This document shows positions 8,267 to 17,573 of a stretch of DNA of 64,000 nt, one piece after another. Made by a program: the position numbers and the translations under genes. Every line of letters begins with the position of its first letter. The first letter of the stretch is position 1. The DNA comes from an uncultured SAR86 cluster bacterium. Lineage in GTDB: Bacteria; Pseudomonadota; Gammaproteobacteria; Magnimaribacterales; D2472. The notes under the pieces were generated by a model. The model saw only the letters and a list, made by a program, of their open reading frames with translations, ran no database searches and had not been told where the DNA came from. Where the stretch lies: NCBI GenBank assembly GCA_902547295.1, contig CACCNJ010000004.1:1-64000 (forward strand), written 5' to 3'.

Positions 8267-9025
8267 ATGAATTCTCTTGAATTATTGGCTTTAAATTATT
8301 TTCCTCTAGTTGAACCAGGTGATGACTTGCCATCAATTATATTTGATTCCATTAAGGAAAATGAATTGATAATTAATGACAACGACATTATTGTGATAGC
8401 TCAAAAAATAGTATCAAAAGCTGAAAATAGATATGTAAATTTGAATACGATAGAAATATCTGAGGAAGCAAAAGATTTATCAATAAAACTAAAAAAAGAT
8501 CAAGGATTAGTCCAAGCCATAATAAATGAATCAAATAGCATACTATCTACAAAAAAAAACGTGATAATTGTTGAGCATAAATTAGGATTTATAAATATTA
8601 ATGCTGGCATAGACCTTTCAAATGTACCTAGTGAAAATCTCGCTCTTTTATTACCTAAAAATCCAAAAAAAAGTGCAAAAGATATTCACGACAATTTGTC
8701 AAAAAAATTAAATAAAAGAATATCTATAATAATTACTGACTCAATGACTAGGCCTTATAGATCAGGAGTAATCAATTTTGCTTTAGCAAGTCATAATATC
8801 CAGAGCCTTGTAGATCTTAAAGGTAACCAAGATATTTTTGGAAAAAAACTTAGAGGAACTGAAGTAGCTGTTGCTGACGAGCTGGCATCTGCAGCTGGTT
8901 TGTTAATGGGTCAAAGCAATGAGAAAAAGCCTGTTGTTTTAATAAAAGGCTTCAAACGAGGTAGTTCTGAAACAAATGATGCATTTGACTTGATTGTTAG
9001 TGAAAAAGAAGATCTATACAGGTAA
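8267..9025 (+). CDS. CofE-like coenzyme F420-0:L-glutamate ligase family protein
   Basis: 252 residues matching the CofE fold: IVIAQKIVSKAENR near residues 42-55, NAGIDLSN near 112, TDSMTRPYRSGV near 162, and TEVAVADELASAAGLLMGQ near 203-221. CofE adds gamma-linked glutamates to coenzyme F420-0 using GTP. The motif usually written as DT.GRPWR.G reads DSMTRPYRSG, so this is a divergent branch. No other F420 genes (cofC, cofD, fbiC) occur in the window, so F420 synthesis cannot be claimed; another gamma-glutamyl ligase role is possible. pdxJ follows after 23 nt. Confidence 0.72.
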   Translation: MNSLELLALNYFPLVEPGDDLPSIIFDSIKENELIINDNDIIVIAQKIVSKAENRYVNLNTIEISEEAKDLSIKLKKDQGLVQAIINESNSILSTKKNVIIVEHKLGFININAGIDLSNVPSENLALLLPKNPKKSAKDIHDNLSKKLNKRISIIITDSMTRPYRSGVINFALASHNIQSLVDLKGNQDIFGKKLRGTEVAVADELASAAGLLMGQSNEKKPVVLIKGFKRGSSETNDAFDLIVSEKEDLYR

Positions 9026-9048
9026 TATTTGAAATATATAATTAACAA

Positions 9049-9792
9049 ATGAAATTAAGCGTAAACCTTAATAAAATTGCTCTGCTAAGAAACGCAAGAG
9101 GCGAAAATTATCCTCAAATTGAATACTTTGCTAATAAGGCTATTGATCTTGGAGTTGATGGATTAACGCTTCACCCAAGACCAGATCATAGACATGCAAC
9201 TAGTGATGATGTTATTAATATTTCTAAATTAACAAAGGCTAGGGGTGTTGAATTCAATATTGAAGGAAATCCATTCTCGAAACCAAATAAAGAATTCATT
9301 GGTTTTTGTGAATTGACTGACATCATAAAGCCTGAACAAATAACCTTAGTTCCTGATGCTATTGATCAAATTACTTCTGATCATGGATGGTCTTCTGGTT
9401 CACATGATTCAGAATTAAAAAACTTGATACATTTACTAAAAGAAAACTCAAATGATGCCCAAGTAAGTTTATTTATTGATAACATTGAAGGTGTAGACTA
9501 TGCGGCTGAAATGGGTGCTAATTTGATAGAAATTCATACCGGTGCTTTTGCTAAAGCTATAAATGATAAAAATTTATCTATAATAGATGAAATAAAAAAA
9601 ATTATTGATCATGCTATAAGTTTAAATTTAAAAATCAATGCAGGCCATGATTTAAATCTAAATAACTTACATTATTTAGTTGAAATGGGTAATATTAATG
9701 AGGTATCTATTGGACATGCAATTATAGTAGATTCTCTTCATTATGGTTTTGAGGAAACAATATCTAAATATTTAGAAATTATTAGGAAATAA
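9049..9792 (+). CDS. pdxJ: Pyridoxine 5'-phosphate synthase
   Basis: 247 residues, the normal length for PdxJ. It begins KLSVNLNKIALLRNARG and carries the phosphate-binding and catalytic motifs TLHPRPDHRHA, FNIEGNP, TLVPD, EIHTGAFA and the C-terminal INAGHDLN and VSIGHAII. It condenses aminoacetone phosphate with deoxyxylulose phosphate in the DXP-dependent vitamin B6 route, in the cytoplasm. It sits between the CofE-like gene and grxD, with 1 nt to the latter, so the three probably share a transcript. Confidence 0.96.
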   Translation: MKLSVNLNKIALLRNARGENYPQIEYFANKAIDLGVDGLTLHPRPDHRHATSDDVINISKLTKARGVEFNIEGNPFSKPNKEFIGFCELTDIIKPEQITLVPDAIDQITSDHGWSSGSHDSELKNLIHLLKENSNDAQVSLFIDNIEGVDYAAEMGANLIEIHTGAFAKAINDKNLSIIDEIKKIIDHAISLNLKINAGHDLNLNNLHYLVEMGNINEVSIGHAIIVDSLHYGFEETISKYLEIIRK

Positions 9793-9793
9793 A

Positions 9794-10108
9794 ATGGATA
9801 TAGAAGAAAAACTTAAAGAACAAATTAAAGAGAATGACATATTGATTTATATGAAAGGTACTCCATATGAACCAAGATGTGGTTTTTCAGCGAGAACTGT
9901 TCAAACATTGATTGAATGCGAATCACAATTTAGTTATGTAGATGTATTAGAAAATGATGACGTCAGAGTAGCATTGCCCAAAGTTTCAGATTGGCCAACC
10001 TTCCCACAGGTATTTATTAAGGGAAATCTTGTAGGAGGTGCTGATATTATTGCTCAAATGCATGAAAATGGTGAGTTAAAAAAACTCATAGATTCAGTAG
10101 AGTCTTAA
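9794..10108 (+). CDS. grxD: Monothiol glutaredoxin (Grx4 type)
   Basis: 104 residues with the monothiol CGFS active site in the context KGTPYEPRCGFSA (about 21-33), followed by WPTFPQVFIKGNLVGGADI for glutathione binding. Grx4 proteins bind a glutathione-ligated [2Fe-2S] cluster and deliver it to client proteins. It starts 1 nt after pdxJ and its last 4 nt overlap the end of the convergent RNase T gene; rnt and grxD are also near neighbours in E. coli. NfuA at 30021 belongs to the same Fe-S trafficking process. Confidence 0.95.
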   Translation: MDIEEKLKEQIKENDILIYMKGTPYEPRCGFSARTVQTLIECESQFSYVDVLENDDVRVALPKVSDWPTFPQVFIKGNLVGGADIIAQMHENGELKKLIDSVES

Positions 10109-10731
10109 AAATCAAAATTATTTATAATTTTACAGAAAACTTCAGCTGTCACTTTAGTATCATATGCAGCAGAATGAGCTTCATCATTATCGTATTCAAT
10201 TGACAACTTTTCGCATATTCTAGCAAGAACAGTTTGGCCTGTTGCAAGGACACCTAAAGAAACAGTGTCTATTACAGAAAACTTATGAAATGGAGTTTTT
10301 TTTATGTTATTCCTTATTACAGATGCATCTAGAAAAGATTTGTCAAAATGTGCATTATGACCAACTAATATAGCTCTTGAGCATTCATATTTATTTCTCG
10401 CTTTGTTAATAGTTTTAAACAAATCTTGAAGAGCATCCTTTTCAAGAACAGCTTTCCTTAATGGATGATCTAACTTAATTTTTGTAAATTGAAGTGATTC
10501 CTTTTCAACAATAGATCCTTCAAAAGGTTGAATATGATGTCTAAATGTTTCGCCAGGTACAAATTTATTCTCTTTTTCTTCAATGAGGGTAATGGCAATC
10601 TCTAAAATTGCATTCACTTCTGGATCAAAACCCCCAGTTTCAATATCTACAACTACAGGAAGATATTTTCTAAATCTATTTTTTAACACCAAGTTTTTCT
10701 TGTAATTTTGAATTTGAAGTTGTGTAACCAA
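10105..10731 (-). CDS. rnt: Ribonuclease T
   Basis: 208 residues of the DEDD exonuclease family. VVDIETGGFDPEVNAILEIA holds the first Asp/Glu pair, GHNAHFDKSFL the second Asp, and EAHSAAYDT the His and last Asp. RNase T trims 3' ends of tRNAs and other stable RNAs. The ATG at 10731 gives a 56-nt overlap with the upstream reductase gene. GTG at 10689 or TTG at 10692 would shorten this to 14-17 nt and keep the conserved RFRKYLPVVV core, so the start is uncertain. Confidence 0.93.
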   Translation of the reverse strand: MVTQLQIQNYKKNLVLKNRFRKYLPVVVDIETGGFDPEVNAILEIAITLIEEKENKFVPGETFRHHIQPFEGSIVEKESLQFTKIKLDHPLRKAVLEKDALQDLFKTINKARNKYECSRAILVGHNAHFDKSFLDASVIRNNIKKTPFHKFSVIDTVSLGVLATGQTVLARICEKLSIEYDNDEAHSAAYDTKVTAEVFCKIINNFDF

Positions 10732-11713
10732 AAGGGACTCTTTCTCCAGGATAGATCCTTTTATAGGCCTCTTGAACTGCTAATGTAGTTTCATGAAATC
10801 CAGATAAAATTAAATCAAGTTTTCCAGGATAGTCATTGATATCTCCAACAGCAAATATTCCTTCTTTTGAAGTTTGATAGTTTTCTGTATTTACTTTTAT
10901 TTTTTTTCCGTTTAAATCAATATTCCAATCAAGTATTGGACCAAGTTTTTTATTGAGACCAAAAAGAAATAATAATTCATCTGCTTCATAAGACTCAATT
11001 TCATTAGTTTCAAAGTTTTTTAAAGTTATAGAATCTACTTTTTTATCTCCAATAATTGAATCAATAAGATATGGAGTAAGTAAATTAACCTTATTTTCTT
11101 TCACTAAATTTCTCATGAGCTCTTCAGTATGTTGTGCTCCTCTAAATGCATCTCTTCTGTGAACTAGGCTTATAGATTTTGCAATTTTAGATAATTCAAC
11201 TGTCCAATCAAGTGCTGAATCACCGCCGCCAAATATAAAAATATTTTTATCTTTATATTTGTCAACAGACCTAACTGCATATTCAACACCATTTGTAAGA
11301 AACTTATCCGGATCATCAATATTTGGAGGTCTCCTTGGCTCAAAAGATCCAGCTCCAGCTGCAATAAAAATATTTTTTGAAAAAAATTCTTTTTCTTCAT
11401 TTGTTTTAACCTTCCAAAAATTATCATCTTCATGTTTAATTTCTTCAATTGAATCAACCCTTTCTGAAAGATGTAATTCATATTCAAAAGGCTTAATTTG
11501 TTCTAATAGGGCGTCAACATGTTCTTGAGCAGTTTGAAATGGAACACCTGGAATATCGTATATTGGTTTTTCAGGATATAACTCAGCACATTGACCCCCA
11601 GCTTTATCAAGATTATCAATAAGCGTACAATTTAATCCAAGTAATCCAGCTTCAAAGACTGTAAATAATCCAACTGGACCTGCGCCTATTACAATTATGT
11701 CAGTTTTAACCAT
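10676..11713 (-). CDS. Ferredoxin/flavodoxin-NADP reductase, thioredoxin-reductase-like type
   Basis: 345 residues with an FAD-binding GAGPVGLFTVFEAG at the N-terminus, GGQCAELYPEKPIYDIPG, and the NADPH-binding GGGDSALDW near residue 163. The redox CxxC of true thioredoxin reductases is missing and the C-terminal YTTSNSKLQEKLGV is typical of the TrxR-like FNR2 group. It should move electrons between NADPH and ferredoxin. Its start overlaps the metG stop (TAATG), so it is translationally coupled to metG. Confidence 0.88.
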   Translation of the reverse strand: MVKTDIIVIGAGPVGLFTVFEAGLLGLNCTLIDNLDKAGGQCAELYPEKPIYDIPGVPFQTAQEHVDALLEQIKPFEYELHLSERVDSIEEIKHEDDNFWKVKTNEEKEFFSKNIFIAAGAGSFEPRRPPNIDDPDKFLTNGVEYAVRSVDKYKDKNIFIFGGGDSALDWTVELSKIAKSISLVHRRDAFRGAQHTEELMRNLVKENKVNLLTPYLIDSIIGDKKVDSITLKNFETNEIESYEADELLFLFGLNKKLGPILDWNIDLNGKKIKVNTENYQTSKEGIFAVGDINDYPGKLDLILSGFHETTLAVQEAYKRIYPGERVPFGYTTSNSKLQEKLGVKK

Positions 11714-13665
11714 TATCTTACCTTCATCCCAGGTTTTGCACCTTCATCTGGTGAAACTAAATAAATAGCTTCATCATTACTAGAGGCAAGCACCATTCCC
11801 TCAGATATTCCAAATTTCATTTTTCTCGGCTCTAAATTATTGACTAAAACAATATACTTATCAGTAAGGTCTTCAGGTTTGTAAGCACTTTTAATTCCAG
11901 CAAATACATTTCTTGTTCCTAAATCTCCAACATCTAAAGTTAGTTGAAGCAGCTTATCAGCTCCTTCAACGTCATCTGCCTTGATAATTTTAGCAACTCT
12001 TAAATCAACAGCTGAAAATTGATCAATATTAATTAAATTTACATTATCCATATTTTCTTCCTCAGGAATTATTATTTTTTCTAGTCTATTAAGCAATGGT
12101 TTGTAATCATTTATTTTTGTTACTGCTTCATCAACATTATTAATTGAAACTTTTTTAATATTTAAGAATTTAAATGCTTCATTGGTAATACTGGGTATGA
12201 TTGGATGAAGATATAAAGATAAAATATAAAAAGCTTTTATTGCAGTTGAACTTATATCAACTGCTTCATCCATTTCTTTTTTCCATGGAGTTTGCTCATT
12301 TATATATTTATTAACATCATCAGCCAAATCCATAATAATTCTAACTAATTTTGAGTATTCTCTAGATTCATATAAGGACACAACTTCATCTTTTTTAGAT
12401 GCTAAATTGTCAAGAATATTGCTATCAATATTTGTTGATAAGATATTATTATTTTTCTTTAAGAATGATGCAGATCTTGATGCAATGTTTAAGTACTTGC
12501 CAACTAAATCAGAATTTATCCTTTGAACATAATCATCAAAGTTTAAATCTATATCCTCAACTTTATTATTAAGTTTAGCTGCAAAGTAATATCTCAAAGT
12601 TTCAGGATTTGTAATCTCAGCAAATTCTTTTGCTAATATACCTGTACCTTTTGACTTAGACATTTTTTCACCATTTATGGTTAAAAAACCATGAACATTG
12701 ATTCCACTTGGTAATTTGAGGTTTGCTGCACTCAATAATGCTGGCCAAAATAATCCATGAAAATAAGCAATATCTTTTCCAATAAAATGATAAATCTCAT
12801 ACTTAGAATTTTCTGACCATAAGTCTTGCATATTCAATTTATTTTTTTCTGCCCAGTTAGAGATTGATGCTAAATAACCTATAGGTGCATCTACCCACAC
12901 ATAAAAGTATTTATTCTCCTCTCCAGGTATTTCAAAACCAAAATAGGGCGCATCTCGAGAAATATCCCATTTTTTTAAGTCATCATTTAGCCATTCGTTT
13001 AACTTATTTTTAATTGATTCTTGAAGATCTACATTTTTTAAAAAATCTTTTAGCATTTTATTCTTTTGAGGTAGATCAAAAAATATATGCTCACTTTCTT
13101 TCTTAATTGGAACTGTATTTGAGATAATCGATATTGGTTTTTTAACATCAAGTACGTTGTAAGAAGCTCCGCATACACCACAATTGTCACCATTCTGATC
13201 TTCAGCTCCACATTTTGGACATGTTCCTTTTATAAACCTATCGGAAAGAAACATTTCTTCTTTTTCGTCATAGTATTGTTCAATATTTGCTTTAGAAATT
13301 AAATTATTATTTTTGGCACATTCATATATATATTCTGAATATTTTCTATTTTCATCACTATGTGTTGAGTAAAAATTTGCAAAATTTATTCCATAAAGTT
13401 CATATGAGGATTTATGGTCTTTATAAACATCAGAAATTAATTCTTCTGGCTTTATACCCATTTCATTAGCTTTCAACATAACTGGTGTTCCATGAGTATC
13501 ATCAGCACAAAAGAATAGGCATTCGTTACCATTAAAGTTTTGAAATCTAGTCCAAATATCTGTTTGAACAGCTTCAAGAATATGTCCTAAGTGCAGTGGT
13601 GCATTTGCATAAGGCAAAGCTTGAGTGACAAGTATTTTTCTTTTAGTTTTTTTAGAATTGTCCAT
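11713..13665 (-). CDS. metG: Methionyl-tRNA synthetase
   Basis: 650 residues, a class I synthetase. [13 protein letters not shown] near 17-29 carries the HIGH motif, and [10 protein letters not shown] near 333-342 is the KMSKS loop. A zinc knuckle with all four cysteines (CPKC...CGVC) is intact around residues 142-160, in contrast to other proteins of this window. The last ~105 residues form the tRNA-binding domain ([10 protein letters not shown]). It charges initiator and elongator tRNA-Met. It is divergent from mrp with a 36-nt gap, the same pair as in E. coli. Confidence 0.97.
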   Translation of the reverse strand: MDNSKKTKRKILVTQALPYANAPLHLGHILEAVQTDIWTRFQNFNGNECLFFCADDTHGTPVMLKANEMGIKPEELISDVYKDHKSSYELYGINFANFYSTHSDENRKYSEYIYECAKNNNLISKANIEQYYDEKEEMFLSDRFIKGTCPKCGAEDQNGDNCGVCGASYNVLDVKKPISIISNTVPIKKESEHIFFDLPQKNKMLKDFLKNVDLQESIKNKLNEWLNDDLKKWDISRDAPYFGFEIPGEENKYFYVWVDAPIGYLASISNWAEKNKLNMQDLWSENSKYEIYHFIGKDIAYFHGLFWPALLSAANLKLPSGINVHGFLTINGEKMSKSKGTGILAKEFAEITNPETLRYYFAAKLNNKVEDIDLNFDDYVQRINSDLVGKYLNIASRSASFLKKNNNILSTNIDSNILDNLASKKDEVVSLYESREYSKLVRIIMDLADDVNKYINEQTPWKKEMDEAVDISSTAIKAFYILSLYLHPIIPSITNEAFKFLNIKKVSINNVDEAVTKINDYKPLLNRLEKIIIPEEENMDNVNLINIDQFSAVDLRVAKIIKADDVEGADKLLQLTLDVGDLGTRNVFAGIKSAYKPEDLTDKYIVLVNNLEPRKMKFGISEGMVLASSNDEAIYLVSPDEGAKPGMKVR

Positions 13666-13701
13666 TTATTATCTGTATTATATGTGAAAATATTACTTAA
13701 T

Positions 13702-14376
13702 ATGCCTATAAAAAAAATAATTGCATTCGGTTCTGCTAAAGGTGGAGTTGGCAAAAGTTCAATTACAGCATCACTAGCACTTAGCCTATCTAAGCACAAA
13801 AAAATAGGGATATTGGATGCAGATGTTTATGGACCTAATCAAAATATATTATTTAATCTGGATACAAAAAATGAAATTGTAGATAAACAAATCATACCGA
13901 TTACAAAGAAAGGTATAAAGATTATATCTATGGGAAATATCATGAATTATGAAGATGCAGCTGTATGGAGAGGTCCTATGCTAAGTGGCGCCATTAAGAA
14001 GTTAGTTCATGATACAAAATGGGGTGAATTGGATTATTTATTGATTGATATGCCTCCTGGCACTGGTGATGTATATTTAACTATTTTCAATGAACTTTCA
14101 ATAGATAAATTTATTTTGATTACAACACCCAATATATTAGCAATTTCAGATCTCCAAAAGACTATAACAATGTTAAAAAAACTTAATGTAAATATTTTTG
14201 GATATATTTCTAACAATATATTTGATGTCGAAAATCAAAATAGTTGCATATTAATTCCAGATAACATTAATCATCTTGGTACATATAAATTTGACAAAAA
14301 CCTACATGATTTTAATTTAGATTATAATTCTGAAATAACAGAGGAGATATCTAAAAGAATTTTGTCAGATACTTAG
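13702..14376 (+). CDS. mrp: Mrp/ApbC-family Fe-S carrier ATPase, short form lacking CxxC
   Basis: 224 residues from the ATG at 13702; an ATG at 13591 lies inside metG and is rejected. A P-loop with the deviant Walker A (SAKGGVGKSS, about 10-19), DADVYGPNQN, AVWRGPMLSG and LIDMPPGTGD identify an Mrp/NBP35 ATPase. Family members carry Fe-S clusters on a C-terminal CxxC. Here the end has only one Cys (NSCILIPD), there is no N-terminal MIP18-like domain, and the protein is much shorter than the ~370-residue E. coli form. Fe-S transfer is therefore doubtful or needs a partner. Confidence 0.87.
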   Translation: MPIKKIIAFGSAKGGVGKSSITASLALSLSKHKKIGILDADVYGPNQNILFNLDTKNEIVDKQIIPITKKGIKIISMGNIMNYEDAAVWRGPMLSGAIKKLVHDTKWGELDYLLIDMPPGTGDVYLTIFNELSIDKFILITTPNILAISDLQKTITMLKKLNVNIFGYISNNIFDVENQNSCILIPDNINHLGTYKFDKNLHDFNLDYNSEITEEISKRILSDT

Positions 14377-14382
14377 CTAATT

Positions 14383-15081
14383 GTGAAATATTTATATTTA
14401 TTTACGCTTGTCTTTTATTTTAATTATTTAATAGCAGATGAGCTAAGAGACCCATATGAAAACTTCAATAGAAAAACTTTTGAATTTAATGAAAAGCTAG
14501 ACGAGAATATTTTAAAGCCAATTGCTAGGACATATTCAAAATTTCCACCCAAAATTAAGATTGGTGTATCAAATTTTTTTAACAATCTTGAGGATGTTGA
14601 AACTTCTATTAATCAATTTCTTCAAGGCAAACCAAAAAAATCTATAAATGATTTATCAAGATTTTTAATAAACTCAACAATTGGATTGGGTGGGTTTATT
14701 GATGTTGCCTCAAAAATCGGACTTGAGAGGCATGAGGAAGATTTTGGACAAACTCTTGCTGTATGGGGTGTAGGACAGGGTCCTTACATAATGTTACCTG
14801 GATTAGGACCATCAACTTTAAGGGATACATTAAGTAGGCCCGTATCATCTTTTTCATCGGTTACATTTCATATGACCGATACTGATGTAAACATTGCTCT
14901 AAAAACTATAGATGCAATTGAAACAAGAGAGAGGTTGTTGGATGTTGAATCATTGCTGTCTGGTGATAAATATTCATTTGTTAAAGACGCTTATATTCAA
15001 TCGATGAATTATGAAATTGCAGATGGTATCGATGTTCAAGATGATTTCATTGATGATATGGAAGATTTTTTAATAGACTAA
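14383..15081 (+). CDS. mlaA: MlaA family outer-membrane lipid-asymmetry protein, no lipobox
   Basis: 232 residues beginning at GTG, 6 nt after mrp. A hydrophobic leader (about 2-18) is followed by RDPYENFNRKTFEFNEKLD, INQFLQGKPKKSINDLSRFLINSTIGLGGFIDVA (quoted in parts as NSTIGLGGFIDVA), GVGQGPYIMLPGLGPSTLRD: the MlaA/VacJ signature. MlaA extracts misplaced phospholipids from the outer leaflet of the outer membrane. E. coli MlaA is a lipoprotein with a lipobox Cys, whereas no Cys occurs in the first 40 residues here. The other Mla genes are not in the window. Its last 12 nt overlap dusA. Confidence 0.88.
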   Translation: MKYLYLFTLVFYFNYLIADELRDPYENFNRKTFEFNEKLDENILKPIARTYSKFPPKIKIGVSNFFNNLEDVETSINQFLQGKPKKSINDLSRFLINSTIGLGGFIDVASKIGLERHEEDFGQTLAVWGVGQGPYIMLPGLGPSTLRDTLSRPVSSFSSVTFHMTDTDVNIALKTIDAIETRERLLDVESLLSGDKYSFVKDAYIQSMNYEIADGIDVQDDFIDDMEDFLID

Positions 15082-16038
15082 AAGATCTTCAAGTTCGTTT
15101 TTATGATTTTTCAAACTATTATCTCTGATAACTTCCAAAATTTTTATTCTAAAAGACTTAGCATATTTGTCTCCTCTGGATAAACCAAACAAATGCTTCA
15201 TCATCCTGCTTAGATTGTGGCCATTTTGAATTTGTCTCTCAACATATTCTAAATATAGATTAAGTACTTCTTTTTTTGAATTTATTGATGAGTCAAGTTT
15301 ATAAAACCTTGGTTCAATATCTTTTAACATAAATGGATTATCATATGCAGCTCTTCCAATCATAACCCCATCAACTTTATTTAAATGATTTGAAGAATCA
15401 TCAAGATTCTTAATTCCACCGTTTATTATTATTTCTAGATCAGGAAAGTCTTTCTTTAGTCTATAGACATAATCATACTTTAAAGGAGGTATGTTCCTAT
15501 TTTGACGTGGGCTAAGTCCTTTTAAAATTCCATTTCTGGCATGTATTATAAAAACTTTAATTCCTGATTCTTTTACAATCGAAACAAAGTTATAAAGAAA
15601 TTCATAATCCTCATTATCATCAATTCCAAGCCTACATTTAACAGAAACTGGAATACTTACCGAATTTTGCATATTTGATAAGCATTCTGCTACTAAATTT
15701 GGCTCAAGCATTAAACATGCTCCAAACTTTCCTTTTTGAACTCTATCAGATGGACATCCTACATTAAGATTTATTTCGTCATAACCGAATTGTTCACATT
15801 TTTTTGAGCATTCAATAAGATCCGAAACGTTGGAGCCGCCCAATTGAATTCCTACAGGATGTTCTTCCTTATTAAATTCTAACTGATCAAAACACTTACC
15901 ATATATTAATGAACCTGTTGCAATCATTTCGGTATATAAAAAAACTTTTTTTGATATTAGACGCAATAAAAAGCGATCATGCATATCTGTGTATTGCATC
16001 ATTGGAGCGACGCAAAACTTTCTATCCAAAGCTTTCAT
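15070..16038 (-). CDS. dusA: tRNA-dihydrouridine synthase A
   Basis: 322 residues, a TIM-barrel flavoenzyme. FCVAPMMQYTDMHDR at the N-terminus, NLNVGCPSDRVQKGKFGACLM with the catalytic Cys near residue 93, and VDGVMIGRAAYDNPF near 213 match DusA rather than DusB/C. It reduces U20/U20a in the tRNA D-loop with NADPH and FMN. It shares one base with the end of nhaB's reading order (start 16038 touches the nhaB stop), and its 3' end overlaps convergent mlaA by 12 nt. Confidence 0.95.
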   Translation of the reverse strand: MKALDRKFCVAPMMQYTDMHDRFLLRLISKKVFLYTEMIATGSLIYGKCFDQLEFNKEEHPVGIQLGGSNVSDLIECSKKCEQFGYDEINLNVGCPSDRVQKGKFGACLMLEPNLVAECLSNMQNSVSIPVSVKCRLGIDDNEDYEFLYNFVSIVKESGIKVFIIHARNGILKGLSPRQNRNIPPLKYDYVYRLKKDFPDLEIIINGGIKNLDDSSNHLNKVDGVMIGRAAYDNPFMLKDIEPRFYKLDSSINSKKEVLNLYLEYVERQIQNGHNLSRMMKHLFGLSRGDKYAKSFRIKILEVIRDNSLKNHKNELEDLLVY

Positions 16039-17549
16039 TAAAGAAATAAATTAATTGCTGTGTACCCGACGATTGATAAAACTATTGTGTATGGTAGTGC
16101 CATATATACCATTCTTAAATAGGAGAGATTAATTAGTGGTGCAAGTGAAGATGTTAATAAAAATAAAAAGGCAGCTTGACCATTTGGTGTTGCAACACTA
16201 GGAATATTTGTACCAGTATTAATTGCAATAGCAAGATTATTAAACTGTGTTTCAGTAATAACTCCACTATCAAAAGCACTTTTGACTTCATTGATATAAA
16301 TTGTTGCAACAAATACATTGTCACTTATTGCAGAAAGAAAACCATTTGCAACAAAGAATAGTGATGGTTGAGTTGAAGGATCCTGTGATAAGACATAATC
16401 AATTACTGGAGAAAAAAGATGTTGATCATGAATAACACTTACAATTGCAAAAAACACCGCAAGTAATGCTGTAAAAGGTAGGGCCTCATGAAATGCCTCA
16501 CCTAAATGATGTTCTTCCGTGATACCTTTGAATGCAGTTAGCAAAATTATCACACTCAATCCAATTAGACCGACAGCAGCCAAATGTAATCCAAGAGCAA
16601 TTACAAGAAAAACCGCAACCAAAGACTCTACGAGAAGTTCTGCTCTATCTTTAGCTGTGATATTTTCCTCTCTGTATACTGAATAATCATTAAAGATTTC
16701 TCTTATGTTAGGTGGTAGCTGGTTGCCAAAACCAGCGATAGAAAATTTCTCAATGATAAAACATGTAAAAATACCTGCTACAAAAACAGGCATCGTTATC
16801 GGAGCCATTCTCAGGAAGAACTCAACAAACTCCCAACCAGCAATGGTTGCGATCAGTAAATTTTGTGGTTCTCCAACTAATGTACAAACACCACCCAAAG
16901 CGGTTCCAACTGCACCATGCATAACTAGATCTCTAAGAAAAGCTTTGAATTCCTCTAATTCTTCTAGCTTCAAAGTATTTATTGACGAGTTAGCATGGTA
17001 ATCATGTGATTCATCAGAAAATGAGCTACCTGATGCAACAGCATGATAAATTCTGTAAAAGCCTATAGTAACTCCAATTAATACTGCTGTTACTGTTAGA
17101 GCATCTAAAAAAGCAGATAAAACTGCAGCAGAAATACAAAATAAAAGTGATAGTAATGTTTTTGAACGAATGCTTAATAACAATTTAGTAAATATTGTTA
17201 ACATTAAGTTCTTCATAAAATATATACCCGCTACCATGAAAACCAAAAGGAGTATTACTTCTAAGTTATTTTCGATTTCATGAAATACAGACTTTGTTGA
17301 GGTTAAGCCCATAACAATTGCTTCCAATGCAAGCAGGCCTCCTGGTTGAAGTGGATAACACTTTAAAGCTAAAGCCAATGTAAAGATAAACTGTAATAAA
17401 AAAACCCATCCAATTATAAAATTTCCATTTAATCCCATAGAATTAAGTATCAATAATAATGGCGGGTTAATTATAAGAAAGGCTATTATGGTAGACTTGT
17501 ACCATCCTGGAGCATTACCTAGAAATAATTTTTGGACTTCATTTAACAT
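16038..17549 (-). CDS. nhaB: Na+/H+ antiporter NhaB
   Basis: 503 residues with about 10-12 membrane segments. The sequence opens with [20 protein letters not shown] and contains [28 protein letters not shown] and [18 protein letters not shown], all NhaB hallmarks. It exchanges cytoplasmic Na+ for external H+ in the inner membrane. With Na+-NQR (38496-45492) and the Na+:amino-acid symporter at 27174 it completes a sodium cycle suited to sea water. The stop overlaps the dusA start and the gene is divergent from nudC by 24 nt. Confidence 0.96.
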   Translation of the reverse strand: MLNEVQKLFLGNAPGWYKSTIIAFLIINPPLLLILNSMGLNGNFIIGWVFLLQFIFTLALALKCYPLQPGGLLALEAIVMGLTSTKSVFHEIENNLEVILLLVFMVAGIYFMKNLMLTIFTKLLLSIRSKTLLSLLFCISAAVLSAFLDALTVTAVLIGVTIGFYRIYHAVASGSSFSDESHDYHANSSINTLKLEELEEFKAFLRDLVMHGAVGTALGGVCTLVGEPQNLLIATIAGWEFVEFFLRMAPITMPVFVAGIFTCFIIEKFSIAGFGNQLPPNIREIFNDYSVYREENITAKDRAELLVESLVAVFLVIALGLHLAAVGLIGLSVIILLTAFKGITEEHHLGEAFHEALPFTALLAVFFAIVSVIHDQHLFSPVIDYVLSQDPSTQPSLFFVANGFLSAISDNVFVATIYINEVKSAFDSGVITETQFNNLAIAINTGTNIPSVATPNGQAAFLFLLTSSLAPLINLSYLRMVYMALPYTIVLSIVGYTAINLFL

Positions 17550-17573
17550 TAGGATATTTTAAACTTATTTGAC

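Noticed and set aside
13591..13701. Longer start for mrp
   Set aside because: It runs through the start of divergent metG and delays the family N-terminus by 37 residues.
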